From Gnetum montanum (taxonomy: Eukaryota > Streptophyta > Gnetopsida > Gnetales > Gnetaceae), in the NCBI GenBank assembly GCA_015680685.1, contig MNCI01013809.1, forward strand, positions 411,001-460,101: a stretch of DNA of 49,101 nucleotides, in the 5' to 3' direction. Under the pieces are notes generated by a model. The model had not been told where the DNA came from. It did not search any database and saw only the letters and a program-made list of their open reading frames with translations. The translations under genes were made by a program, and so were the position numbers. This document shows, one piece after another, positions 10,519 through 21,704 of the stretch. How positions within the stretch are numbered: position 1 is the stretch's first letter; the number at the start of each line of letters is the position of its first letter.

Positions 10519-12423
10519 CCATTCTAGGGCCTCAATTCTTTCTGAAATCTTATTTTACACATTTTTCTAACTTTTCTTATTTTTGTTTTCCACCAATGTT
10601 CATATTTTTACTATTTCTTTGTTTTCTTAATTTACTTTTATTTGTCATCCAATAAGTGCTCATCATGGTGGATTGAATTATATCACATTAATTGCTAATG
10701 TTTGGTTTTTACCTTTGAATTATGATGCTGATATTAAGGTATGGTTATTTTGTTAAAACAGGCAATGAGTCCATGCCATCCACTCATCCATAACACTCTA
10801 TGATCTCCTCTGGCTTGGAACTATACAATATTTTTTTTGTAAGTAAACTTATTAATAAACTGGTGGCTAGGTATTTTTCAAACCAAGGAAAGACTCTAAG
10901 GATGAAAAGGGTGTGACTTCAAGGTGATTTAATGCATTTGTGTTGGCCATTCTCTTGGGTGCTTGGATGCTTTTTCTTGGGCTTTCCACCATTGTACCAT
11001 CAATCAAATATCAAGAAGATGAGTGAATAAAAATAAGTCTTTGCATGGTGTGGTTCTCATGCAAGAGAGAGAGAGAGAGAGAGGGAGAGAAAGTGAGAAT
11101 TTAAAGCACACCCCTTAGACATAATAAAGAAATATGGGCTACAAGCACTAGTTATGATACTAGATAGATATGTTACCCATGCCTAAAGGTTCCCTCTAAC
11201 TAAGGCCCTTTCTCGCTTCCTGCTTCTCCATCTCGCTCTCCTTGGGATGGCGGTCACTCTTTGTGGAGGCATTCTTGTTACTTCAAGAGGATGGATTAGC
11301 CAAGTGTATTGATTTGAGGTCAATGAATGAGGTTGGTTTGAGTCTAAATTTGGAATGAATTCTACTCAGTCACATTAACCATGAAATACACAAGGGACTT
11401 TACACAACCTTATTCTTGGGATTCCATTCCATTCTCTCTTCTCCATCTTTCTTCCCATTTTTCACCTCATTGTCAATTTTATCATTCCTCCATCTTTGGG
11501 CTGATGCATTATTTTTCTTTGGTAAATTTTTGTGGGTAAGTTTTTAACTCTTTCTTCCAAATGATATTCCTAGAGCCTATAGACTCTTTGATTTGTGGGT
11601 TTGTCAGGGCATAAAGGGCATGAGCCTACTTTGGGGAGGACCCACTAGCATTCATTTCTAGTGCAATTGTTAACTTCTTTTCCTTAAACATTTCCTACAA
11701 TCAATCATTTCTTAGTTCATCCCCATCCATGGCATCCATTTTATTGGCATTTTTATTGTTATTTTCCCCATCTTTCTTGTTCCTCATATTTTTCCATCTT
11801 ATAGCTACTAGAGGTTCACACTTTGTCGTGGGGGCCTTGGCACAATTTTTTTAATTTTTTCCATTCTACTATTCACCTAACCCCTACACCTTGGGTAGTC
11901 ACTAGTGATAAATCTCCAAACCAGTTTCTACCATAACCACAACTCAGCCAATGTGCTTCATATCAAGGTAAGGTATCAATGGCGTTGTGGTTTATCTATC
12001 CTTGCTCATTTGTGACTATGTTGTGTCTGTAGATGGTGATCATACAAACAATGGACTAGGCTTGGAGGAAGCACTCAAGATGGACTGGAACTAGAGCGTT
12101 TACGAAAGGAGCAAGTTTGGTGGCATAGCTATGGATAAACAACGGAAGGTGCAATCTCAGCATTGGTGGCAACACACTTCATCTTCTTTCTCTCTCTCTT
12201 TCTCTTCAAGTTGCCAAATAAAGGCTTGGATATCATTTATGTAGGAATGTTCATCACAATGGTCATGAATACTAATGTGGTAATATGCTTATTAATCTGT
12301 TCACTAGGCACATTGAGTCTATCATCCCATTCCATCATCACTTGTCAATTAGTCAATAATCCCATACCTTCCTAATATTTTGGAAGGAACTCGAGGACAA
12401 TTTTTCATTCAGTCATGGGGGTA
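10519..12423 (+). other. E1 3' internal region between integrase and 3' LTR
   Basis: About 1.9 kb without recognised domain. It aligns in patches with E2 36709-38661, for example GTGAGTCC/ATGAGTCC at 10765 and 37072 and GTCATGAA near 12264 and 38491. A GA microsatellite lies at 11067-11097. A small frame at 12163-12375 encodes a strongly hydrophobic 70-residue peptide; it could be the relic of an env-like ORF known from Athila elements, but no env signature is visible. A pyrimidine-rich stretch ending TGTCTGTAG at 12032 looks like a splice acceptor. Confidence 0.55.
12414..12423 (+). other. E1 polypurine tract
   Basis: ATGGGGGTA directly precedes the TGATGA start of the 3' LTR. A run of five G with purine neighbours is the usual plus-strand primer in this group. 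Confidence 0.7.
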
Positions 12424-13269
12424 TGATGAACCATAATATCGGGTCTATGATATTGCATCTGCAATATTAGGTATGCGATATTGAAGCCTATCATGTGATG
12501 TCAGATACTCAATATTGAGACCTGTCTTCTTACCTATAAATAAGAGGCGGACATACTTGGTTTTGCAATAGTTAGTTACACCCTTAGCTGAACTCTTGCC
12601 TTTTCTCCCTCCCAGAGTTAAAATTATTTCTATGTGCCCATAGTAGGAGTCATAAAGTGAAAGGATCTTTATTCGAGCATTGTGTACCTGAACACATCTT
12701 GTGTATGGCAATAAAGATGAACTTTATGATAAACCTTACAATATTCAAAATAGATTAATTAATGTTATTTGTAGTTATTTAATTATTTTCTTAGTTAATT
12801 AATGTTCTCTCTCTCTCTCTCACCCTACAACTCTCCTAAGTAAGCACACATAGTATGATCACTTTGAGCATGCGTGTAATACTTGGTAACCTAGTAATGA
12901 TTAGTGTTTGGTAATGCTATTAGTGTTGCACTAGTTTAGGATGTGTTCGGCAAGTGAGAACGAATACTAGTATTAGGATTAATTAAAGCTTAGTTAATTA
13001 GTAGTTAAGTTAAATTCATCACTTAGTTATCTCTATCCTCCCTTATTAGCACAGGACATAAAAAAAAAACATAAAAGATATAAAAATCATATGCCTTGAG
13101 CTTACTTAACCATACAATCGTGACAGGTAAGCTTGGAAAGACAATGATTAACCAACCCATTCTTGTTCCACAAAGGTGCATAAGCACTTAGTCCTTGGAA
13201 TTCAATCAGATCGTGCGTGAAACGCTTATATTCATACGGTGGAGCGTAGGGGTACCTCACCACTTATCA
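12424..13269 (+). repeat. E1 3' LTR
   Basis: 846 bases, TGATGAACCA to TTATCA. U3 holds GATATT/GATATC-like words; TATAAATAA is at 12535-12543; the terminal GGGGTACCTCACCACTTATCA matches the ends of every TGATGA-family LTR in the window. Confidence 0.9.
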
Positions 13270-13274
13270 CACCT
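13270..13274. repeat. target-site duplication of E1 (right copy)
   Basis: CACCT, identical to 3371-3375. Confidence 0.9.
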
Positions 13275-15480
13275 AGGAGACATAACACCTATTAAATATT
13301 AGCTAAAAGCATAATTAATATGCCTTAGGCATCATTCACACATATGACTCATGACATACATGCAAGAGACAATAATACATCGAAATGCATGCTATACCAT
13401 AATAAGGCAACAAGGATTGATCCTATACTATGTGCATCTAGCCCTATACTCCTACTTTGAAGAGAGGGTGTGGTACCTAAGCCAAAGGCTAAAGCCCCGA
13501 TAGCCTATATATCCTTGTTATATAGTTCATAAGGAATTAGGGCCATGTAGTTCTATGGGGATTGTTAACAATTATTATGATAGCATGGAACCTATAAGGA
13601 TCTCCACACTTCTCCATCTCCTACTCTAGAGAGAAATAACTTTTGAAATATGAACAATACATGCGGAGTAAATAGGAGTGAGCTTTACTATATATTTATA
13701 AGTTGGTCAAGATACTACTTTTCTTTCTCAACAAGACATTTACATAACATTATACCTTGTAGGTTTTCATTGTTATACAAATATTGAAATCATTATGATA
13801 AACAAAAGGTTGCATGTCACATCCTGAAATTTTCATAAATCAATTTATAAAATCATTTAAGGGATATGAATTCCACTTGGACTAATGGTAAAGTACTTGT
13901 TTCTTGAGTTGTATGACATAGTTTCAAGCCTAGGCACAATTACTTGAAAGATGTTAGGATTTTACTCTTCCATTACTCTCCCAAGATCCCATGTTAATGG
14001 GATGAGCATTGAGCCTTTTGGTGATGATTTCTTTTGTTAGAGATTATGAATTAATTACTTAGAAAACCATATAATCCATATGAAAAACTTAATCTTCAAA
14101 ATAAATCATTTAAGAAAATTTAATACACCAAGTACAAAACCTTGTAATCCCATAAGCATACTTGAACAAACCATAAAGAATAAAATATATAACAAAATCC
14201 ATGTGATGTTACACCAACATCTCAAATATAAAGTTATGATATACATAGTTTCATGAGATACAATAGATAACCACATGGATCATTTTAAAATCCATAATAT
14301 GGCTCCAAGTATACAATGATGATTAAATTCTTTATTTTTATTGTCCATTTTTTCCACTGCACACTTTGATCTAATAATCACATTATTACATAGAAACTCC
14401 ATCTAAGTTATCAACTATAATCTACATGAAATAAATGCAAGAAGGATTAAAACACCTTCATAGTAAGAGAAAACCATCTTAGTGCCACCCATGATGAGGC
14501 TCAAAGATGCGGCCTATACTATAAAATACACTATTAGAACCAATAACATACTTGATTAATTAAAGTATTAATCAAAATCATTAACAATTAATGTTACTAC
14601 ACTAATCATTGTTATTATATACTATTAACATATCAATTAATCAAAACCATTACCAATTACTATGAATGCATGAATCACTACTAATCTATGGTAGGCCTAA
14701 AGCAGTAATATTTCCTGTGAGTTTTTAGAATGAGATGTTGGAATAGCTACAAGGATAATACTAACTTATCTAGTTACCAAGGCCTCTTAGTTATGAACCT
14801 TACCTCTCTAGAATAATCTTTATGAATGTCCAATTATTGGATTATGTCATAGCTAGTATATACTTTATAGCTACTCTAAGTCTTAACTTTCACTATTATC
14901 TCAAGTTTCTTGATACATGATTATATACCACTAGGTTGATAGGTCAATTTCAAAGTCAAGTTTATTATGGAAAGATTAGCTAGGTAGTGTGCCACTAGGT
15001 TCATAGAATTCTCTAAATCAACTTTACTAGGGCAAGACCTATTATCTTCATATCAAAAATCCTAATCCTAACTCTTCAATACTATGGACATGCCCATACA
15101 CATCCAAAATGATAGTTATTCATTGTTATTAAATGTTGCCATTTACATCAAATGTTCTCCACACCTTGTGGCTTTCCAAAATGCAAACGAATTCCATCAC
15201 CAGTGTAGGAAGATGATGATACAAGATGCCCTAAAAGATGGAAAGAGAATATAGAAAGGTAAAATAGAATCATTTACAAAAATAAGAACAACAAACAAGA
15301 GTTAGAATAGCAAAATAGAATAGTTAAAAAGGTAACTTTGAAAAGGGTTGAGGTTTAAGAAAATAGTGGTTAAAAACAAAACATTTCCTCTACATTGAAA
15401 GATCATCTAAAAATAAAGTTTTATTAAGAAAAAGTAGGTTTGATCTAAAAACTTTTCAAAAATCCACTATGCACAACCAT
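13275..15480. other. unrecognised repeat-like DNA right of E1
   Basis: No open frame of useful length and no retroelement domain could be read on either strand. Apart from the possible SINE head at 13860-13960 it holds AT-rich unique-looking sequence that may be an old LTR or non-coding part of another element. Confidence 0.45.
13860..13960 (+). mobile_element. possible tRNA-derived SINE head
   Basis: TGGACTAATGG at 13878-13888 fits an RNA polymerase III A box, and GTTTCAAGCCT at 13921-13931 is a weak B box. The 32-base gap is typical. Sequence around them (CACTTGGACTAATGGTAAAG...) reads like a decayed tRNA. The 3' end and target duplication are not clear; a TTTCTTTT tract near 14028 might be the tail. 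Confidence 0.35.
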
Positions 15481-15483
<3 letters not shown>

Positions 15484-15528
<45 letters not shown>

Positions 15529-15547
15529 CACAACAAAAAAAAAAAAN

Positions 15548-15583
<36 letters not shown>
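15484..15583. repeat. GA microsatellite with internal gap base
   Basis: A GA run of roughly 40 bases at 15484-15527, then TACACAAC and an A run, an undetermined base at 15547, and a second GA run to 15582. The two halves are each followed by GAT(A/G)CACAAC, so this is a duplicated block. Length may be unreliable in the assembly. Confidence 0.8.
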
Positions 15584-15587
<4 letters not shown>

Positions 15588-15619
15588 CAACTAATACCAA
15601 AAGAACCAACCTTGCCAAG

Positions 15620-15627
15620 TATTTATA
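15620..15627 (-). promoter_or_regulatory. TATA-like site facing left
   Basis: Minus strand reads TATAAATA followed about 40-130 bases later by the long CT tract. A TATA box upstream of a CT-rich leader is a common plant promoter layout, also seen in LTRs here. No coding sequence could be linked to it. Confidence 0.3.
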
Positions 15628-15751
15628 GGCACAATCTAAGGTTTAGAAAATCCCAAGAATAACAATATAATTTCAAGATCACATCAAATGTGCCTACAAA
15701 AGGGTTCGAATGATCCATAAGTAGCTATCTCATGGATTCAAGTCATCAAGA

Positions 15752-15832
15752 AATATTAAAAGAAGTCCACATTACCCAAGAAAGGATTAAAATAAGTCCA
15801 CATTACCCAAGAAAGGATTAAAAGAAATCCTT
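15752..15832. repeat. short direct duplication
   Basis: The phrase AAGTCCACATTACCCAAGAAAGGATTAAAA occurs twice in a row (near 15763 and 15795), a tandem duplication of about 32 bases. Confidence 0.7.
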
Positions 15833-15965
15833 TCCAATGCCCAAAGATTAAATAAGAAAACAACTGAAATAGACACCAGTTTAATATTTAACATGCCTTG
15901 AGATGATATTCTAATATTATTCCAAAAATCTTAGAATAATATAAAATGAGTAAATTTGATCATTT

Positions 15966-16114
15966 TTGGTGGATTTGATTTTTTTAATAGATTTAATATT
16001 TCTCTAGTGAATCTAATTCTTTTTAGCAGATCAAATGTTTCTCTAGTAAATCTAAATTTTTTTAGTAAATTTGATTTTTCTCTCTTTGATTTTTCTTAGT
16101 GGATCTGATTTCTC
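15966..16114. repeat. degenerate ~20-bp tandem repeat
   Basis: Seven or so units of the type AGTRRATYTGATTTTTCTCT follow each other, with unit edges marked by AGT/AGC after a TCTCT or TTTTT run. Divergence between units is high. Confidence 0.6.
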
Positions 16115-16592
16115 TAGAATTCCACATATATATTACTTAGAACTTCCTCAACTAGTTTTCAAATTTCTACTTCTTCTATTAATGTGGAAACTTTTATTCA
16201 TTTTTAAAATGTAAATTTACAAGATGGTAAAAAAAATTATGATGCTTTCATCTAGTAATGTTGATGAAACTATGACACCTAATTTTATTCTTTTTGATAA
16301 TGTATATGAGTCATTAGTTACCGATCTTTCATCATAATATGTGTTCATTCAAATTTTGGGTTACTTGCCTCATAATCAAAGTTATGTTTCATAGTTAAAT
16401 GATGTGATGATAAAACATGATATCCAAGTCCTTCATGAAATGTATTATTATCATTGTTTTCTACTTTTTAAGGTAGGTAATGCTTCAATAATACAATATG
16501 CCATATATATAGGGTGTTTTATACATAAGTATGTAATGTTGATTATTCATAACTAGGATTCAAATTTCAATGTCTAATTTGAAGAATATGCT

Positions 16593-17140
16593 TATTAGAG
16601 TTTGGTTTACATCTTTTGGACAACTCTAATTACCCAATGATCTTAGTCCATGAGAAACTTAACACACATTATATAATCTTAACAAATTTCTAACTCTTGA
16701 AGATATGTATCATTCTTATTAATCATATTACTTAGAATTCATTATAGCTATTTTTGGACTTGCATTATACTTGACTAATTCATTATGAACTTAGCTTATC
16801 CCATGTTTGTGAGTCATGGTCTTGATTCACTAGGCTGTATGAATAATTCTTCATAACCCTTTTCCTTCTTCATCATCATAACCTTTTAGATGAACTTATC
16901 TTCTTATTTAATAAGCTAGATTAAGCTATGTATGGCACAACGTAGACCTTCTCTTTCTCTTTAAAAAACTGTATCTTGTGTTATAAGGATCGTATGTTTC
17001 TCCTATAACACTTGCTTCATAGTTTACGAGTCACTTCTTTAACCTTTTGTTTATGGTGCTTAGGTGCTCATTATGAACTCTATGTTTTATAACATCTAAT
17101 TCATATCTCTAAGTTACTAATTACTTCAACTTCTTTATTT
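16593..17140 (-). repeat. copia-type LTR C, left copy
   Basis: The + strand TATTAGAGTTTGG...AATTACCCAATGATCTTAGTCCATGAGAA matches the LTR at 27590-27632 plus 28506-29012 over roughly 500 bases. In this copy the terminal TG has become TA. It lacks the solo-LTR insertion, so it preserves the empty target site. Seen from the minus strand it is the 3' LTR. The right edge is uncertain because similarity fades after about 17140; a CT-rich stretch at 17188-17228 could be the polypurine tract read in reverse. Confidence 0.6.
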
Positions 17141-20100
17141 ATATACATCATGGTGTATTTTCTTCTTTAGTTCTCTTCATTAATTAACCTATTAATTCTT
17201 CTTAAGTTCTTCTTTTTTTCTTTTGTTCCATTTGTAACTTGAATATTGGTTGATAATATTTTATAGAAAAGTTATGACATCCCTAGTTATAAGTCACAAC
17301 TTTTTATTACAAATTTATTAAGGGTGATTATGAATAATCTCAAGCGATTATGAACCACATGATTATACATTTTTTACTCATATAGTTGAACACTCCTCTT
17401 CAAGCATTAGTTTTGCAACTTCATTTGTTATTTCTTATGAAGTTGATGAGTGGAAGTGAATATTTATGGGTGTATAAAACTTTATAACGGTAAGTCATAA
17501 AGAGTTATACATTCATAAGAATTGATGAAATAACTCCCCTTCACTCATAAGTTTGTGGAAATAACAAATAGTAGTAGGGTAACAATGAATAAAAGAAATG
17601 AAACTTTATTAATTTTCAAGTAAATAATATATTATGAAGTACCAATATGAGGAATGGATAAGGTAGACTCCATTTCAATAGTAAGAGAGGATTGTGATGT
17701 AGGGGATGATTCATTAACTTGGAACTAAACTTCTATAAGAAGAACAACAAATAATGGTGTAAGGAAACAAGGATATTCACTGATGTGTTGGATAACATTA
17801 GCAATTAAAATATTAGTCAATGGCTCTATAGTAGATAGTGATTAGAATTTTGGTTATGGTTGATACATGAAAGCCTTTAATAGATTCATTTATTTTTGTA
17901 ATTATTCAAGTTCTTCTTGATATGCAACAACTTCACCTTCTTTAGAACTTAAGTTCAAATGATATTTTTTTAGATAATTGACATGCTACATGCATGCATT
18001 CCATTTCTTTCTAGATGTTTACTTGTAATGCTTGATGCTTGCCTATAAGTGTCTAGTTTGTGTTACAAGGATCTTTCATCTCTTACTTAAGTCAAGGATT
18101 TTCATTCTTAAGCTTCTTAGCTTCCTATTGGTACTTTTTCTTCATCTTCATAACTACATTAGCTATATCCATAGGCTAGGCTTTTTGTCCTTATTTGTCA
18201 TGTTCCCATTCCCAAATGATGTTGCTACCTAACAAAGATGGTGTCTCTTCATAATAAGTGTTTTTGTTATTGTAACAAGATCCAAAAGGATAGTTGTGAT
18301 TAAGACCTAAAAAGGCATGTTGCAATAATAGACATGTCTCTTAAGGTGACCTTTGGGGATTTGATTTAAGGCATTTATACCCAGGATTAGAGGTCCTACC
18401 AACATGGAGTGGTGGAGTTGGTACAAGTAAGTCATGGGAAGTCAGGTGAAGTAGGATAGGAAGTGGACTGGCCATCCCTTCTATCTAGATTATAGGCCTA
18501 ACCATGGTGGCAGTGCTAGATTGCCTCTAAGGGATAGATGCCAAAGGAAGAAAACCCCAAGGAACACTCTTAGCGCATGATCCGAATATGCTATTCCATA
18601 TCAATAAAGTATTTTTTTTCTTTCTCTTTCTAAATTTTTCTATTATTTCCTTTATACATAATGTTAAATATGACATATATTTCACATTTGGTATATTTTC
18701 TTCATATGCATTATGTCTAATATATCATATATTTGATGTTTTTATGAAATTCGGGGACAAGATGTCACATTATCCTTAATCTAGTAGTTGTAATTTATGA
18801 TTGATATATATCTTGTGTTGTTCCACTATCTATGCAAAGTTCTAAAAATCCTTCTTCATCTTATCACATTTTCTGACTGTGTTTGAATCACTGTCTTTTG
18901 GTTTTCATTTTGTTTCTCAATAAGTAACAATTTTATTACTACACCTACATTTTCATCATTCTTTCAATCCTCAACTTATCAAAATGGTAGATAATGAATC
19001 ATGAACTCTACATATAGATATACTCCTGCTCTTATAAACTAATGATCATTCAACATGTTTTGTTTTCTAGAATCTAGCTAATACTTTACTCTCATCATTG
19101 ACATCCCTACTCCATTAATTTACCAATTCTTCTCAGAAGAGTTGATTATTATTCCATTCAAAATAATAAGGAATTTCTATCTAAGGTAGAAAATTTTGTG
19201 CTCCAGTCAACTTACAAGTATTGGTAGATATTAAGTTAATACAAGCCTTCAAGATATGTGTTACTTTAGTCATATTCATAACTTGACTATTTTTTTCTAT
19301 GGCCTCAACATCAAGATTGGCTAAGCCTATGAATGAATTAGGATATATCTTTTTGGCATAATTGGGAGAAGGGGTAAGAGAAAATTATCTACAAAGCTAC
19401 TTCTCCCTTTTATGAAGAACTATATTCTTCTCCTTCTATTTTCTAGTCTTATGAATAATAGGTATGATTTTGGGCTTCTTTGAAGGTCATGCACTTGAGG
19501 GAGTAGTTGACATAGTATACTTGGATATTCTTCATATGCTCATGCTAGTACTTGTTATCATTATGGCTATGCTTTCTTTTGTGATTATGATTAATATGTC
19601 ATCAATCATTATCTTTGCTTTATTATTTAGGTTCATAACCTCTCTTTAAGCAAGTAGAATAAGAAATAAAAATTTTTTAGGCATCTAAGCAAGAAATTAT
19701 TTACTACAAAATTTCTTTGTTAATAATGTCAAGAGTTATTTATAGTTAAATTTGCTGATCCAATCTTCATGAAGTTTTGTAAGTATACAATGGAAGTTAT
19801 ACACCATGATTCTTGCCAAGTATACTTTAATTTCTAGGATTAAACATAAAATAAAATATTAAGAATATCCTACTAGACATTTGTATGATGATCTACACAA
19901 TCCATCTAGTTGTAAATTTTTCACATGGATCTTAGAGGTTGATCCAATGCATTAATAGTAATCCAAATATCTGCTTGATGGTCATGTAGACCTGACTTCA
20001 ATAGAATGGTAGATACTAGAACTTCACAATTAATAACCGGAGTACCAACAAATGGTAAATAGAAATTCTTATCTTAGGTAATATAATGAATAATCTTTTC

Positions 20101-20530
20101 ATTAATAGGAAGATGGAAAAACTTACCTTAATAGAATATTTTCATTACATCATCACAATAAGTCTTGAGGGACTAGTTTAATTCTTCGTCATGAGTTTTA
20201 AAGTAGTATGTTAAAAATTTGCATAACCTTCCATGTTAACTTCTTCTAATGGCTCATTTACTTTTGGATCCATAGTTAATTATAGATAGTTTGGATTGTA
20301 TGTAATGTTACACTTAAGATTAAGCTTGCTTCATACATGGGTTACTAGCAGCATCACAAATACTTCTTTGTAAGGCTTATAGAACTTAGAAAGGCTAGGG
20401 AGGGNGGGGAGATGAAAAAGTTCCTCAAATTAAAAATTTTAGCCACAAAGGACACAACTCATATTATCATGGTTTCCCAACTTGGGTAGTTCACACTTGG
20501 AGGATAGATCACTAACATACCTCCAAACAT
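17141..20530 (-). other. internal DNA of copia-type element C, heavily decayed
   Basis: Lies between the two C LTRs. The only protein-like piece I can read is on the minus strand at about 19150-19225: CKLTGAQNFLP, then a stop in place of Trp, then IEIPYYFEW, resembling the N-terminal segment of copia gag proteins (LxGxNYxxW). Short frames at 18032-18232, 18588-18779 and 19464-19649 are hydrophobic AT-rich artefacts. An undetermined base lies at 20405 in an odd G-rich patch. Confidence 0.35.
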
Positions 20531-21688
20531 TGTTCCTCTCAAAATGTGGTTTGAAGGGTACCATGCTCTATACAGCTCTAAACTCCACTCTAGAGTGATT
20601 CAATGCCATGAATCCACTCAACCCCACAAGGTTCGACAAGCTTAGAATGTGTTTTTCAAGATCCCACAACCTTTACAACTTGAGCTTTGCTTCAAAGTGT
20701 TTTAGCGCTACACCAACACTCAACCGTGTAGGATCTTGATAAACTCAAGGATGATGCCTTCCTACAAGAAGCACATCAACCCTTCAAGGCAACAAAAGAG
20801 AGATAAAATCATAAGGAAAGAAAGTAACTGATTTATGGAGTCCTTATAGTCGAATCTCACTTTAATACAACAATAAATACTACAAGCAAATGATAATTCA
20901 ATGAAGAGCATATTGCAATTTCAGAGAATAGAAAATTAGGAGTTTGAATATGAATAGTTTTTGCTCCATTTCCAAGAAGTTTGATGCCTTCTTATAGCAT
21001 TGGAGTTTCCAAGAACACTTGAAATTGCATGCAACGGTCACCTAACATCTAGTGTAGATGTCTTCTTCAAGATTGGGGCATCTTTCTAAAATTAGGCTCA
21101 AAACTAGGGAGATGTTTACTATTTTTGAAAGATGTCTACTCTTCAAAGGAGACATCTCTATGATATCTCTTGCAACATCTTTGAGGAGATGTCTCTAGGA
21201 AGATGTCTCTTTTATAAGGGCTAAAAATGAAATTGCTCGTTTTAATGCTAGGAGTCTCTAAATGCCTCTAAATAAGTTTCCATAGATCTTATAACCTCTT
21301 AGACTCAACAAAATATCCACAAAAAACTTTGAGATATTCCAAAATAGCCCAAAATCATCTACAATAAAGTCAATACCAACAAACACATTTAGCTTGAATT
21401 CTTCATACTTGTCTATGCTCCCTTAACTCTTGGTAACCCCAACTTCAGCATCTTTTTGTAGCTCTCATTTTAAGTAATTTTATCTTACTCTTAATTTGCT
21501 TATGAGGTCCTTATCCATGCCTATTATGAAGTCTTTATCTTAATCCTTGTTCTTTCCATTGCTTTATGAAGTCCTTGTTCATTGCTTATGAAGTCCTTGT
21601 TCATAATCTTTTCCTGTAAATACATCACAACATAAACAACCTTTGTTTTTCAATTTTCTTAAGGTTTTGACATACCAAAAGGTCAACA
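20531..21688 (-). repeat. LTR of nested element B, left (3') copy
   Basis: About 1.15 kb, directly repeated at 25442-26564. The end at 21688 is supported: minus strand starts TGTTGACCTTTTGGTATGTC and is preceded by a purine tract. The left edge near 20531 is where similarity stops and is approximate. A TATA candidate (minus GCTATAAGAAGG) is near 20992. Upstream of it in U3 are five copies of AGATGTCT/AGACATCT. Confidence 0.7.
21056..21209 (-). promoter_or_regulatory. U3 octamer cluster, AGATGTCT/AGACATCT, with TGTCTC cores
   Basis: Perfect octamers at 21056-21063, 21130-21137, 21150-21157, 21187-21194 and 21201-21208. Three carry the plant auxin-response core: GAGACA at 21149-21154, TGTCTC at 21190-21195 and 21204-21209. 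The cluster lies 60-220 bases upstream of the LTR's TATA candidate. A role in hormone response is inference only. Confidence 0.55.
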
Positions 21689-21704
21689 ATGTTCCTCTTT
21701 TTTG
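21689..21704 (-). other. polypurine tract of nested element B
   Basis: Minus strand CAAAAAAGAGGAACAT stands immediately before the TGTTGA start of the 3' LTR, the expected place for the plus-strand primer. Confidence 0.65.

Larger units (their letters stand above)
3376..13269 (+). mobile_element. Ty3/gypsy LTR retrotransposon E1, Athila-like
   Basis: A 9.9-kb element with both LTRs, primer-binding site, gag, protease, reverse transcriptase, RNase H and integrase remnants in gypsy order, a long 3' region and a polypurine tract. The outer ends are TGATGA and TTATCA, flanked by CACCT duplications. Assignment to the Athila/Tat side of plant gypsy elements rests on the tRNA-Asp primer site, the DLGS-type protease motif, the RT wording FGLCNAPA and RCVETN, the phrase EGIVLGHKIS, the lack of a chromodomain, and the ~1.9-kb region after integrase. 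The genes are full of stops, mostly CAA/CAG to TAA/TAG, CGA to TGA and TGG to TAG/TGA, so it is inactive and was probably long methylated. Confidence 0.93.

Noticed and set aside
12163-12375. Hydrophobic 70-codon frame in E1 as an env protein
   Set aside because: The matching E2 region needs indels within the frame, no signal peptide or other env feature is visible, and AT-rich sequence gives hydrophobic peptides by chance.
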